DNA of 64,000 nucleotides from Bradyrhizobium erythrophlei (GCF_900129425.1 NZ_LT670817.1:6696001-6760000), one strand, 5' to 3'; shown: positions 17,555-26,498, counted from the first letter of the stretch. Notes: a model not told the origin generated them from the sequence alone. Numbers and translations: made by a program.

Positions 17555-17601
17555 CGTCATTCCGGGCCGTGCGAAGCACGAGCCCGGAATCTCCCGTGAC
17601 G
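17555..17601. repeat. partial copy of the ATTCCGG palindromic repeat, copy 6
   Basis: CGTCATTCCGGGCCGTGCG, then GAGCCCGGAATCTCCCGTGACG. Only one half of the full element is present. It lies just beyond the ABC exporter stop codon. Confidence 0.75.
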
Positions 17602-17602
17602 C

Positions 17603-19408
17603 TCACCCGGCCGCCGAGATACGGTCGAATTCCGTCGCCTGGCGCTCGAACAGCCCGCGATAGATTCCGCCGGGTCGGTTGGCGAGCGCGGCGTGCACGC
17701 CCTGCTCGACGATCTGGCCGCGATCGAACACCAGGATGCGGTCGAGGCTGCGTACCGTCGACAGCCGGTGCGCGATCACGATCGAGGTCCGCCCCTTCAT
17801 CAGCCTTTCCATCGCCTGCTGGATCAAGGCCTCCGATTCGGAATCGAGGCTCGAGGTCGCCTCGTCGAGGATCAAAACCGGCGCATCGGCGAGAAACGCG
17901 CGCGCCAGCGCCACCCGCTGCCGCTCGCCGCCCGACAGCTTGACGCCGCGTTCACCGACCAGCGTGCCGTAGCCCTTCGGCAGCCGCAGGATGAAGTCAT
18001 GCGCATTGGCCAGCCGCGCGGCCTGCTCGATCGCCGCCATGCTGGCGCCGGGCCGGCCATAGGCGATGTTCTCGGCCAGCGAGCGATGAAACAGGATCGG
18101 GTCCTGCTGCACGATCGCGATCTGGCTGCGCAGCGAATGCTGTGTTGCCAGAGCGATATCCTGGCCGTCGATCAGGATTCGTCCCCCGCTGACATCATAG
18201 AGCCGCTGCACCAGCTTGACGAAGGTGGTCTTGCCGGAACCGGAGCGGCCGACCAGGCCGACACGCTCGCCGGCGCGGATATCCACCGACAGGCCGTCAT
18301 ACAGCGGCGCGATGTGGCCGCCGTAATGGAAGGTCACGTCCTCGAACACGATGCGTCCGCCATGGACGATGATCGGCACCGCGCCGGTGGCGTCGGCAAC
18401 GCCGATCGCCACGTCATGGATCGCGACCAGCTCATCCATGTCGTTGACCGAACGCTGCAGATTGTTGATGTGCATGCCGACATCGCGCAAATAGGCGTGG
18501 ATGATGTAGTAGCTGGTCAGCACATAGGTGACCTCGCCCGGCGAGGCACGACCGGCGACCCACAGCAGCAAGGCGCCGCCGATCACGGAGGCACGCAGGC
18601 ACAGCAACACCGAAAGCTGCGCGGTCGAGGTGTAGTTGTAACGCAGCCAGGTCCGCCGCACCCGCGTGCGCCATCGGCTGATGACGCGCGCCAGCCGCGC
18701 GTCCTCGCGCGCCTCGGCGCCGAACGACTTGACGACGGCGTTGCAGGTCAAGGCATCGGCCAGCGTGCCGCCGACCCTGGTGTCCCAGGCATTGGAGATG
18801 CGCGCCGCCGGCGCGATGTAGCGGGTCGAGAACAGCACCGTCATCGACACATAGGCCAGCGCGCCCACCGCGATCACGAGACCGAGCGAGGTCCAGTGCA
18901 GTCCGAGCAGGATCATCGACCCCAATAGCACCACCAGCGACGGCAGCAGCGCCATCAGGATGGTGTCGTTGAGCAGATCGAGCGCCCACATGCCGCGGGT
19001 GATCTTGCGCACCGTCGAGCCGGCAAAGCTGTTGGCGTGCCAGTCGGTCGAGAAGCGCTGCACGCGCATGAAGGCATCGCGCGCCACATCGGACATGATC
19101 CGCAGCGTGAACGGCACGATCGCCTGCAACCCGATCAGGCGCAGGATCATCGACAGCAGGCCCAGCGCCACGATCGCGCCGAAAGCCACAAGCGCCGCAC
19201 GGCGAGCCGCCGGGTCCGCCGCCCCCGACGTCATGGCGTCGACCAGATGTCCCGAAAACACCGGCATGAAAAGATCGGCCACCGTTGCGCCCAGCAGGCC
19301 GCCGGCAACGGTCGCCGCCGCCAGGGGCTGATGGAGCCAGTGGCGGAACACGAACGGAAGCACCACGCGGATCGCGGAGGGGCGCTTGTTGTGGAGAGAA
19401 GCGGTCAT
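17603..19408 (-). CDS. ABC exporter, fused permease and ATP-binding protein
   Basis: 601-residue half-transporter of the MsbA/LipA type that acts as a dimer in the inner membrane. Residues 20-320 hold six transmembrane helices (ABC_membrane). The nucleotide-binding domain has GLVGRSGSGKTTFV (Walker A), a Q-loop, LSGGERQRVALARAF (signature), ILDEATSSLD (Walker B) and VIAHRLST (H-loop). The substrate is unknown. Lipids, peptides or drugs are typical for the family, and the neighbouring acyltransferase and O-antigen-ligase-like genes would suit a surface-lipid or glycan substrate. Confidence 0.93.
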   Translation of the reverse strand: MTASLHNKRPSAIRVVLPFVFRHWLHQPLAAATVAGGLLGATVADLFMPVFSGHLVDAMTSGAADPAARRAALVAFGAIVALGLLSMILRLIGLQAIVPFTLRIMSDVARDAFMRVQRFSTDWHANSFAGSTVRKITRGMWALDLLNDTILMALLPSLVVLLGSMILLGLHWTSLGLVIAVGALAYVSMTVLFSTRYIAPAARISNAWDTRVGGTLADALTCNAVVKSFGAEAREDARLARVISRWRTRVRRTWLRYNYTSTAQLSVLLCLRASVIGGALLLWVAGRASPGEVTYVLTSYYIIHAYLRDVGMHINNLQRSVNDMDELVAIHDVAIGVADATGAVPIIVHGGRIVFEDVTFHYGGHIAPLYDGLSVDIRAGERVGLVGRSGSGKTTFVKLVQRLYDVSGGRILIDGQDIALATQHSLRSQIAIVQQDPILFHRSLAENIAYGRPGASMAAIEQAARLANAHDFILRLPKGYGTLVGERGVKLSGGERQRVALARAFLADAPVLILDEATSSLDSESEALIQQAMERLMKGRTSIVIAHRLSTVRSLDRILVFDRGQIVEQGVHAALANRPGGIYRGLFERQATEFDRISAAG

Positions 19409-19521
19409 GGCGTCATTCGGCTGTGCTCGCGCACGGTCCGGCTCCGTTTGAGTTGACGCGCGACGGCGACAGGCCGAACGCGAGCGTCGTTGAAAAAATC
19501 GGTGACTTACTGGGAAGCTTT

Positions 19522-19543
19522 GATCGGGACGTCAGGCCCGATC
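19522..19543 (-). other. inverted repeat in the leader of the ABC exporter gene
   Basis: GATCGGG, 8-base loop, CCCGATC. It lies between the small ORF at 19564-19635 and the exporter start at 19408. No T tract follows, so it is more likely a leader hairpin or a protein-binding site than an intrinsic terminator. Confidence 0.5.
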
Positions 19544-19563
19544 GATGCTGACGAAAATGGCCC

Positions 19564-19635
19564 TCAAAGGGCGAGGCAGGCGTCCAGCATGGACTTCGGA
19601 CGCGAGGGCGCGATCTGCGAATAAGACGAAATCAT
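19564..19635 (-). CDS. predicted 23-residue leader peptide upstream of the ABC exporter
   Basis: Short frame starting MISSYSQIAP and ending LDACLAL. It is supported by a strong ribosome binding site, GGGGAGGG, six to seven bases before the ATG, and by a good promoter match 36-64 bases further upstream. No family is recognised. It lies alone in the 313 bp gap between the MBOAT gene and the exporter, on the same strand as both. It could be an expressed small protein or a regulatory leader ORF. Confidence 0.45.
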   Translation of the reverse strand: MISSYSQIAPSRPKSMLDACLAL

Positions 19636-19670
19636 GCAAATCCCTCCCCGGTTCGAGTGACGAAGCGGTG

Positions 19671-19699
19671 CTTATAAATACATCAGGGGCGTTTTGCAA
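19671..19699 (-). promoter_or_regulatory. sigma-70-like promoter for the leader ORF / ABC exporter
   Basis: On the minus strand TTGCAA (-35) and TATAAG (-10) are separated by 17 bp. The predicted start is about 30 bases before the small ORF. The element follows the MBOAT stop directly, so it would give the exporter its own transcription unit. Confidence 0.5.
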
Positions 19700-19721
19700 C
19701 ATGCGGGCCGATTGAACGTGC

Positions 19722-21224
19722 TCAGAACTGAAAATACAAAAATTCCAGCCGTTGCCACATTCCGAACAGCGAGATCGCAAATGCGATCGCGGCAACCAGC
19801 GCCCACGCAGCGTTCGGCCGCCATCGCAGCCAGGAAGCCCGCTCCGGCGCGCGGCGATATTCGCGATAGCCGAACAGTTGCGGGACGTTGGGCAGGAAAA
19901 GCGCGATCGCGAGCGCCAGCGCCACCGCGCCGCCGCCGATCAGCAGCAGCCGCTGCTCGCCCACCAGCAACGGCAAATCCATCAGCCGAAGCACGCCCGG
20001 CGATGCGTAGGCGGAACTCCCGGCTTCGAAGCCGAACAGGCCGCCCAGCATCTGCCACGCTCCATCAGCCGTCCGGGCGCGGAAGAACACCCAGGCAATG
20101 ACCACGGCAAAGAAAGTGATGGTCCAGGATAATCCTTTGGCGGGCCAGCCGATGGCCGAAGGCGGCGCCTTGCCGCCGCGCCGGCCGGTCCAAAGATGAT
20201 TGGTGCAGAGATAGACGCCGTGCAGGCCGCCCCAGACCAGAAAATTCCACCCCGCCCCGTGCCAGAGCCCGCCCAGCAGCATCGTCACCATCAGATTGAT
20301 GTAGCGGCGCTGTTCGCCGAGCCGGTTGCCGCCGAGCGGAATGTAGAGATAGTCGCGCAGGAACCGCGACAGCGTGATGTGCCAGCGCCGCCAGAATTCG
20401 ATGATCGAGGTTGCCTGATAGGGCGAGCGGAAATTCACCGGCAGGCGGATGCCGAACAACAGCGCGAGCCCGATCGCCATGTCGGAATAACCGGAGAAAT
20501 CGAAATAGATCTGGAGCGTATAGGACAACGTCGCGAGCCAGGCCCATGACGTGGTGACGCTGCCGCCGGCGTCGAGATGGGCGAACACCGGCGACACGAA
20601 TTGCGCGAGATTGTCGGCGATGACCACTTTCTTGAACAGCCCGGCAGCGAAGATCGCCAGTCCCCGCGCCGCCAGCACCGCGGAGCGGCCGGTGCGCCCG
20701 CGCTTGAACTGCGGAATCATCTCCGCATGATGCACCAGCGGCCCCGCGATCAAATGCGGGAAGAACGACACGAACAACGTGTAGCTTAGGATGTCGCGCT
20801 CGACCCTGGCGCCGCGCATCACGTCGACCAGATAGGCGATCTGCTGGAAGGTGAAGAACGAAATGCCAAGCGGCAGGATGATGTTGAAGAACGGCAGCGG
20901 CGCACCGGTCAGCGTGTTCAGGCTGTCGAAGATGAAATTGGTGTATTTGAAGTAGCAAAGCACCGCGAGATTGAGCGCGACGCCCGACGTGCCCATGACG
21001 CGGCGGCGAAGCGGATCTTCCATCCACAGGCCCAGCGTGAAATTGACAGCGACCGAGGCAACCAGCAGCAGCAGATATATCGGCCGCCAGGCGCCATAGA
21101 AAAACAGCGAAGCGCCGGCCAGCACCATGATGCCGGCACGCGGCGAGTGACGGCGCGCGGCGGCGAATGCCAGCACGGTTGCCGGGAGGAATTGAAACAG
21201 GAACGTGTAGGAGCTGAACAGCAT
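19722..21224 (-). CDS. MBOAT-family O-acyltransferase (AlgI-like)
   Basis: 500-residue polytopic membrane protein. Family hallmarks: LPLGISFFTFQQIAYLVDV, the FSGYSDMAIGLALLFG segment, FRSPYQATSIIEFWRRWHITLSRFLRDYLYIPLGG, and the catalytic-histidine motif GGLWHGAGWNFLVWG. These enzymes move acyl groups, usually acetyl, from the cytoplasm to an exported polysaccharide. The downstream gene in AlgI systems is often an SGNH-type partner. Here the SGNH-like gene is directly upstream, nine bases away, so they form a two-gene acylation unit. Confidence 0.94.
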   Translation of the reverse strand: MLFSSYTFLFQFLPATVLAFAAARRHSPRAGIMVLAGASLFFYGAWRPIYLLLLVASVAVNFTLGLWMEDPLRRRVMGTSGVALNLAVLCYFKYTNFIFDSLNTLTGAPLPFFNIILPLGISFFTFQQIAYLVDVMRGARVERDILSYTLFVSFFPHLIAGPLVHHAEMIPQFKRGRTGRSAVLAARGLAIFAAGLFKKVVIADNLAQFVSPVFAHLDAGGSVTTSWAWLATLSYTLQIYFDFSGYSDMAIGLALLFGIRLPVNFRSPYQATSIIEFWRRWHITLSRFLRDYLYIPLGGNRLGEQRRYINLMVTMLLGGLWHGAGWNFLVWGGLHGVYLCTNHLWTGRRGGKAPPSAIGWPAKGLSWTITFFAVVIAWVFFRARTADGAWQMLGGLFGFEAGSSAYASPGVLRLMDLPLLVGEQRLLLIGGGAVALALAIALFLPNVPQLFGYREYRRAPERASWLRWRPNAAWALVAAIAFAISLFGMWQRLEFLYFQF

Positions 21225-21233
21225 CGCGGGCGG

Positions 21234-22223
21234 CTAACGCTTCAGCCGCGACACGAGATAGCGCGTGTAGATCGGTATGCCCGAGGCGTTGACATGCATC
21301 TCGTCGGCGTAATTGGCCTGCGCCAGTCCGGGCACCGACTGGATATTGAGGACGTCAAAGCCGCAGCGGCGGCCGGCCTCGGCGACGAGATTCACGTATT
21401 GATCGTCCTTGTCGCGCCAGGACGGATCGTGGGCGCGATCGTAACGCGGCGCCCAGGGCGGCACCACCACGGTCAGCTTGCGCGTCAGCGCCACCATGTC
21501 GCAGAGCGCGCCGATTTCGAAGCGCGCCTTCGGACCCGACAGATCCCAGCCGGCGTAATGCGCGTTCGAGCCGATTTCGTCCGGCCACCGATCGTCAGGC
21601 TGGGTGCGGTCGATGATCTTCAGGCCATGCGCGGCGGGCGGGGGAGCGAGATCGGCGACGCGCTGATCGGCGGCAAGCCGCGCGGCGAAGGCTTCGCGGA
21701 TGAAGCGGATCAGCGTACCCACGCGCAGCGGCAGAAACGAACGCATCTGGTCGGCGACGCCGAGCCGGGCCGCCACGTCCAGCGGATAGACCGCGGCCGA
21801 GCGCACACCTTCGTTGAACAGGAATGGCGCGACGCTGACGACGACCTGAGCCCTCTGGAACCGATCCGGCGCGCGGCGCATGGCGGCCAGAAGCGCCAGC
21901 GGCTCACCGGCGTCATAGGCGATGTTGACCGCGGCGCCTTTTGGTTTGCCGATCAATTGCGCGGCAAGATCGGGATCGACCTGGTAGACCGTGCGACTCT
22001 CGCCGGCGAAGATCAACTCCGGGCGGGAGGCCAACAGCGGCAGCTTGACCGCGAGCAGAACCGGCACGTCGTCATGGACGCGATCGGCGAGCGCCAATAG
22101 TCCCGCCAGCGCCGCCAGCCACACCAGGGCGGTCAGCGCCAGCGCACCCGCGATCCATCGCGCGGAAGCGGCCTGCACATGCGGAAGCGATGCTCGGTGA
22201 GCGATGGAAAGGCTGCGCATCAT
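21234..22223 (-). CDS. SGNH-hydrolase-like membrane-anchored protein, MBOAT partner
   Basis: 329 residues. One N-terminal transmembrane helix (about 22-46) is followed by a periplasmic domain. The pieces suggest an SGNH/GDSL fold: FAGESRTVYQVDP (block I, serine in GES) and, near the end, ADEMHVNASGIPIY, where D and H have the spacing of the block V dyad. This layout is like AlgX/PatB-type partners that complete O-acetylation after an MBOAT protein. Family assignment is by motif and context only. It starts with two ATGs (22223 or 22220). Confidence 0.75.
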   Translation of the reverse strand: MMRSLSIAHRASLPHVQAASARWIAGALALTALVWLAALAGLLALADRVHDDVPVLLAVKLPLLASRPELIFAGESRTVYQVDPDLAAQLIGKPKGAAVNIAYDAGEPLALLAAMRRAPDRFQRAQVVVSVAPFLFNEGVRSAAVYPLDVAARLGVADQMRSFLPLRVGTLIRFIREAFAARLAADQRVADLAPPPAAHGLKIIDRTQPDDRWPDEIGSNAHYAGWDLSGPKARFEIGALCDMVALTRKLTVVVPPWAPRYDRAHDPSWRDKDDQYVNLVAEAGRRCGFDVLNIQSVPGLAQANYADEMHVNASGIPIYTRYLVSRLKR

Positions 22224-22269
22224 GCCCGCCGTTCAAGCATGAACCGCCACGGCAGACAATATCGGCCGC

Positions 22270-23856
22270 CTAATGCGCGGGGCCGGAAGAAAGTGCGGCC
22301 GGCTTTTTCAAAAGCATGACCAGCAGGCTGAGGCCGAAATAGAACAGCGTCAGCATGAAGAAGGCGTCGCCATAGCCCATCACCACCGCCTGGCGGTGGA
22401 CGATCTGCGACAATTGCTTCATCGCCATCAGCGCCGCGTCGCCCATGCCCTGCAGGCGCTGGGTGAACATGTTGAGCGTTTCGGTCGCGGTGACATTGCC
22501 CCAGGTCACCCTGTCCTGCAGCCGCGAGATATGCAGATCGGTGCGGTCGTTGAGCACCTGGTTGATGATAGCGAGCCCGACCGCGCCGCCGAGGTTGCGC
22601 GTCAGGTTGAACAGGCCCGAGGCGTTCTTGACCCGATCCGGAGCCAGGGTCCCGAGCGCGATGTTGTTGGTCGGCACCATCGCGAACATCATGCCGATGC
22701 CGCGCAGGATCTGCGGCACCAGCAGTTCATAGAAATCATAGTCGCGGGTGATCCAGGTCATCTGAAACGACCCCATCGCGAAGATGATCAGGCCCGAGGC
22801 GATGATCACGCGCATGTCGACCTTCTGCATCAGCCGTCCGACGATCGGCGCGGTGAGGAACATGGTGATGCCGGAGACGAACATGGTCTCGCCGATCATC
22901 AGTGCGCTGTAGCCGCGCACCTCCGCCAAATAGCGCGGATAGATATAGGTCAGGCCGTACAGGCCGATGCCGACGCAGAACGAGATCAGGCAGCCGATGC
23001 CGAAATTGCGGTCGGTAAAGGCCCTGATATCGACGATCGGCTCTTCCGCGGTCAGCACACGGTAGAAAAAGGCGATCGCAGAGATCGCGCCCACCCCGGC
23101 GCAGATCGCCACCGAAGTATCCTGCAGCCACTCGTATTGCGGACCTTCCTCGAGCACATATTCGAGCGAGCCCAGAAAGCCCGCCATCGCGATCAGGCCC
23201 CACCAGTCGAACCGGTCGAGCAGCTTGAAATTCGGCTGATCGAAATCGACCAGCGCCAGCACACCGATGGTGATGCCGATGCCGGGGACGACGTTGATGA
23301 AGAACAGCCAGTGCCATGACATCGCGTCGGTGATGAACCCGCCGACCGTCGGGCCGATGGTCGGCGCCAGCGTGGCGACCAGACCGATGATCGGGCCGAC
23401 GATATGGAATTTCGAACGCGGAAACACCGTATAGGCCGAAGCGAACACCGTCGGAATCATGCCGGCGCCCAAAAATCCCTGAATCGCGCGCCACAGGATC
23501 ATCTGCTCGATCGAGGAGGTGAATCCGCACAGCAGGCTTGCGAGAGTGAAGCCGGAGGCGGAAATCGCGAACAGCAACCGGGTGCCGAGCGCGCGCGACA
23601 GGAATCCGGACAGCGGAATCGCGATCACTTCGGCGATCAGATACGAGGTCTGGACCCACGACACCTCGCTCGAGCTGGCCGACAGGCCGGCCTGGATATC
23701 GGTCAGCGAGGCCGAGACGATCTGGATGTCCAGGATCGACATGAACATCCCGAACACCATGATGAGAAACGCCACCAGCCGTCGCGGCGCGATGCGCTCG
23801 GACGGCGCCGAAGCGGCGGCTATCATCGTGGGTGGGGCGGTGGTGGCATCAGCCAT
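22270..23856 (-). CDS. emrB: DHA2-family MFS multidrug efflux transporter (EmrB/QacA type)
   Basis: 528 residues with about 14 hydrophobic helices. Signatures: DIQIVSASLTDIQAGL in TM1, SWVQTSYLIAEVIAIPLSGFLSRALGTR (motif A region), GFLGAGMIPTVFASAY, and the DHA2 motif GPTVGGFITDAMSWHWLFFINVVPG. It is a proton-driven drug/H+ antiporter that pairs with the membrane-fusion protein upstream (53 bp gap) to span the envelope. Expression is probably controlled by the divergent TetR protein. Confidence 0.94.
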   Translation of the reverse strand: MADATTAPPTMIAAASAPSERIAPRRLVAFLIMVFGMFMSILDIQIVSASLTDIQAGLSASSSEVSWVQTSYLIAEVIAIPLSGFLSRALGTRLLFAISASGFTLASLLCGFTSSIEQMILWRAIQGFLGAGMIPTVFASAYTVFPRSKFHIVGPIIGLVATLAPTIGPTVGGFITDAMSWHWLFFINVVPGIGITIGVLALVDFDQPNFKLLDRFDWWGLIAMAGFLGSLEYVLEEGPQYEWLQDTSVAICAGVGAISAIAFFYRVLTAEEPIVDIRAFTDRNFGIGCLISFCVGIGLYGLTYIYPRYLAEVRGYSALMIGETMFVSGITMFLTAPIVGRLMQKVDMRVIIASGLIIFAMGSFQMTWITRDYDFYELLVPQILRGIGMMFAMVPTNNIALGTLAPDRVKNASGLFNLTRNLGGAVGLAIINQVLNDRTDLHISRLQDRVTWGNVTATETLNMFTQRLQGMGDAALMAMKQLSQIVHRQAVVMGYGDAFFMLTLFYFGLSLLVMLLKKPAALSSGPAH

Positions 23857-23909
23857 GGTCTGCTCGGCTCAGGACATGCGCACGATCGGGCACCCCGCCC
23901 GAGGCGAAA

Positions 23910-25244
23910 TTACTGCGGATGGATCATGGTCGGCGAATCGAGGTCGGCATCGTTGTCGGCATCGGTGGCGCCGGCGGTGGTATCGACGGTGGCATATACC
24001 GACATGCCCGCGCGCAGCAGGTTCTGCCTGGCGACATCCTTGGGCACGCGAACGCGAACCGGCAGCCGCTGCACGATCTTGGTGAAGTTGCCGGTGGCGT
24101 TGTCCGGCGGCAGCAGCGTGAACACCGATCCGGCCGCGGGCGAGATGCTGTCGACGACGCCGGCGAACTTGCGATGGCCGTAGGCGTCCACCGAGATCGT
24201 CACCGGCTGACCCGGACGGATGCGCTTGAGCTGGGTCTCCTTGAAGTTGGCGTCGATATAGACGTCATTGAGCGGCACCACATTGCCAAGCCGCTGCCCG
24301 ACCACGACGTAATCGCCGGTAGAAACCAAGCGGTTGGAGAAGGTGCCGTCGACCGGCGCGCGCACCGAGGTAAAGTCGAGGTCGCGCTCGGCCTTGGCCA
24401 GCGTGGTCTGCAATTCCGCGAGCTGGGCGCGGGCTTCGGCCTGCTGCGCCCGTGTGACCTCGACATTGTCGCGCGCCGCGTCATAGGCGGCTTGCGCCGA
24501 CTTCACCGCCGCCACGCCCTGATCGCGCCCGGCTTCGGACACCTCGAAAGTCGCGCGCGAGGCAAATCCCTTGGTGTTCAGCGCCTGCTGGCGGTCGAAG
24601 TCGAGCCCGGCACGCTTCAGGGCGGCGTCGGCGGAGGCGACCTGGGCCTGGGCCTGCTCGACCGCGCTTTCCAGCGCGGTGACCTGGCGGCCGATCCGGT
24701 CGATGGTGGCCTGCTGGGTGGCGATCCTGGTGCGCGCGGCGTCGACCGCGATGCGATAGTCGCCGTCGTCGATCCGGAAGACGACGTCGCCGGTACGGAC
24801 CACGACGTTGTCGCCCGGAAGGATTGCCGCGACGTGGCCGGACACTCGCGCGCCAAGCGTGGTGTTGTTGGCGCGCACATAGGCGTCGTCGGTCGAGACG
24901 AAAAACCGTCCAATCAAAACGTAGTGCACGCCGTAAGCCGCGGCGGCGAGCGCGAGCAGTGTGCCGACGCCCATCATCACCCGTTTGCGTTTTCGCGATT
25001 TTGGCGCGGCCGAGTTGGCGGGAGCAGCGGGTGCGGCGGCCGGCTTGTCGGCGGCGGGCTTGTCGATCGCCGGCCGGTCCGGTGCCTCCGCGGGGCGGCG
25101 CGCCACCGTCTCGTCCGTAAGATGCGCGCGCAGCGATTCAGCAAGGGCGGCGGGACCGGCGGCAGCGTCGCGCGCGGACTCGCCTTCTGCCGGATCCTGC
25201 TCCGGACGAAGGATGCGTGCGGCCTGGTCTCTCGCAGCGGCCAT
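23910..25244 (-). CDS. emrA: HlyD/EmrA-family membrane fusion protein
   Basis: Periplasmic adaptor of 444 residues. The start is ATG MAAARDQAAR at 25244, preceded by GGGGGG; a TTG six codons earlier is less likely. A long Ala/Pro-rich cytoplasmic N-terminus precedes one transmembrane helix (VMMGVGTLLALAAAAYGVHY). Then come the biotinyl-lipoyl half-motif (GHVAAILPGDNVVVRTGDVVFRID), a coiled-coil hairpin (Q/A-rich), and the barrel domain (GQPVTISVDAYGHRKFAGVV). The N-terminal extension of about 80 residues is longer than usual. Confidence 0.93.
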   Translation of the reverse strand: MAAARDQAARILRPEQDPAEGESARDAAAGPAALAESLRAHLTDETVARRPAEAPDRPAIDKPAADKPAAAPAAPANSAAPKSRKRKRVMMGVGTLLALAAAAYGVHYVLIGRFFVSTDDAYVRANNTTLGARVSGHVAAILPGDNVVVRTGDVVFRIDDGDYRIAVDAARTRIATQQATIDRIGRQVTALESAVEQAQAQVASADAALKRAGLDFDRQQALNTKGFASRATFEVSEAGRDQGVAAVKSAQAAYDAARDNVEVTRAQQAEARAQLAELQTTLAKAERDLDFTSVRAPVDGTFSNRLVSTGDYVVVGQRLGNVVPLNDVYIDANFKETQLKRIRPGQPVTISVDAYGHRKFAGVVDSISPAAGSVFTLLPPDNATGNFTKIVQRLPVRVRVPKDVARQNLLRAGMSVYATVDTTAGATDADNDADLDSPTMIHPQ

Positions 25245-25322
25245 CAAGGCCCCCCATTGCAATGTCGCGATGCAAGCACAGCCAAACGCCCGCTATGCAG
25301 CCTCGCCAGCTCTTAATTAACA

Positions 25323-25343
25323 TTGACCGAACGGTTCGGTCAA
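25323..25343. promoter_or_regulatory. perfect 21-bp palindromic operator for the TetR regulator
   Basis: TTGACCGAAC-G-GTTCGGTCAA, symmetric around 25333. It lies between the divergent emrA start (25244) and the TetR gene start (25429). The ACCGAACGGTTCGGT core is the usual style of TetR/AcrR operators, and it also overlaps a TTGACC -35-like hexamer. Binding would repress both directions. Confidence 0.85.
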
Positions 25344-25428
25344 GATATATTGTTTCGGGGCGAAGATAGCTCCCGAGTCCCTTCCGGTCCGTTTCCGGGG
25401 CCGGAATCTTTCCAGAGAAGCTAAACCA

Positions 25429-26070
25429 ATGGTTGCAGCTGACCGCACTACTCTACACCTCATCGGCGATGAGGACAGCTCCAAACGCCGTCAGATTCTC
25501 GAGGGCGCCCGAAAGGTCTTCATGGACCTCGGGTTCGACGGCGCCAGCATGGGCGAAATCGCGCGGTCCGCCGGCGTATCCAAGGGGACGCTGTATGTCT
25601 ATTTCGCCGACAAGAGCCGGTTGTTCGAGGCCATCGTCGAGGAGGAAACGCTCGAACAGGGCAAGGTGACGTTCAACTTCGATCCGACGCGGGACGTGCC
25701 CACGACGCTGATGGAGTTCGGTCAGGCCTATATCCAGATGCTGTGCCGGCCGGGCGGCGGATCGGCGACCCGGACGGTCATGGCGATCGCCGAGCGGATG
25801 CCCGAGGTCGGCCGACGCTTCTACAGCCACGTGGTGGCGCACACCATCGCCAGGCTCGCCGGCTATCTCGAGACGCGCGCCGCGGCAGGCGATCTGGAAA
25901 TCGGGGACTGCCAGCTGGCGGCGACGCAATTCATGCAGATGTGTCAGGCGTCGCTGTTCATGCCGTTTCTTTTCCAGGCGGCCCCGGCGCCGTCGGCGGA
26001 GCGGATCGCGCAAGTGGTCGAAAGCGCGACGCGGATATTTCTCGCGGGGTATCAAGCCAAACAGGCCTGA
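25429..26070 (+). CDS. TetR/AcrR-family transcriptional repressor of the efflux operon
   Basis: 213 residues. The DNA-binding domain is residues about 17-66: RRQILEGARKVFMDLGFDGASMGEIARSAGVSK then GTLYVYFADKSRLFEAIV, a textbook TetR N-terminus. The C-terminal part (about 80-210) is the helical ligand-binding and dimerisation domain (TetR_C-like). It is divergent from emrAB with a perfect operator in between, so it very likely represses emrAB and itself, and is released by a pump substrate. Confidence 0.94.
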   Translation: MVAADRTTLHLIGDEDSSKRRQILEGARKVFMDLGFDGASMGEIARSAGVSKGTLYVYFADKSRLFEAIVEEETLEQGKVTFNFDPTRDVPTTLMEFGQAYIQMLCRPGGGSATRTVMAIAERMPEVGRRFYSHVVAHTIARLAGYLETRAAAGDLEIGDCQLAATQFMQMCQASLFMPFLFQAAPAPSAERIAQVVESATRIFLAGYQAKQA

Positions 26071-26241
26071 TCGCAAACCGCCGGCATTCTCCATTCTCAA
26101 GACGATTCAATTTTCTGTTTTGAGAGCTTGTCGAGCAGCTTCACATAGGTCCCGTTCAGCGTCTCATCTGAAGGATCCTTGATGTCACTCCAGCGCGCGC
26201 CGTCGAGCAGCATCCAGGCTTCGCCGATCTGAAAAACGCTT

Positions 26242-26472
26242 TCACCGCTCGTTGGCCTCGTCCCGATCGAATTTATAGTCGGAAGGAAGTGTCCAATTGC
26301 GAGAGGCCAGGCGCTCGATCGCGGCGTTGCGCCGGTCTTCCTTCGCCACAATCAACGTCCGCTCGGCAACATCGACGATGTTGAGTTCGTCGCCGGCACT
26401 CAAGCCCATCTTCTCGACCAGCGCTTTGGGCAGCCGCACGGCCAGGCTGTCGCCCCATTTGGACACCTGCAT
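26242..26472 (-). CDS. AbrB/MazE-type antitoxin, apparently without a toxin
   Basis: 76-residue swapped-hairpin DNA-binding protein: MQVSKWGDSLAVRLPKALVE then GLSAGDELNIVDVAERTLIV. The start is placed at 26472, right after the ribosome binding site AGGAGGCCGCC; an upstream in-frame start is ignored. Upstream lie an inverted repeat GATATCAT...ATGATATC (about 26499-26521), a likely autoregulatory operator. The next frame on this strand, to 26097, overlaps the antitoxin and has no clear toxin motif (no PIN acidic residues or MazF pattern), so the pair looks incomplete. Confidence 0.85.
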   Translation of the reverse strand: MQVSKWGDSLAVRLPKALVEKMGLSAGDELNIVDVAERTLIVAKEDRRNAAIERLASRNWTLPSDYKFDRDEANER

Positions 26473-26498
26473 GGCGGCCTCCTTGATCAACCAATAGA

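Noticed and set aside
26097..26351. 84-codon ORF overlapping the antitoxin, considered as its toxin
   Set aside because: Starts inside the antitoxin without a ribosome binding site and has no PIN or MazF residues; kept only as a possible remnant.
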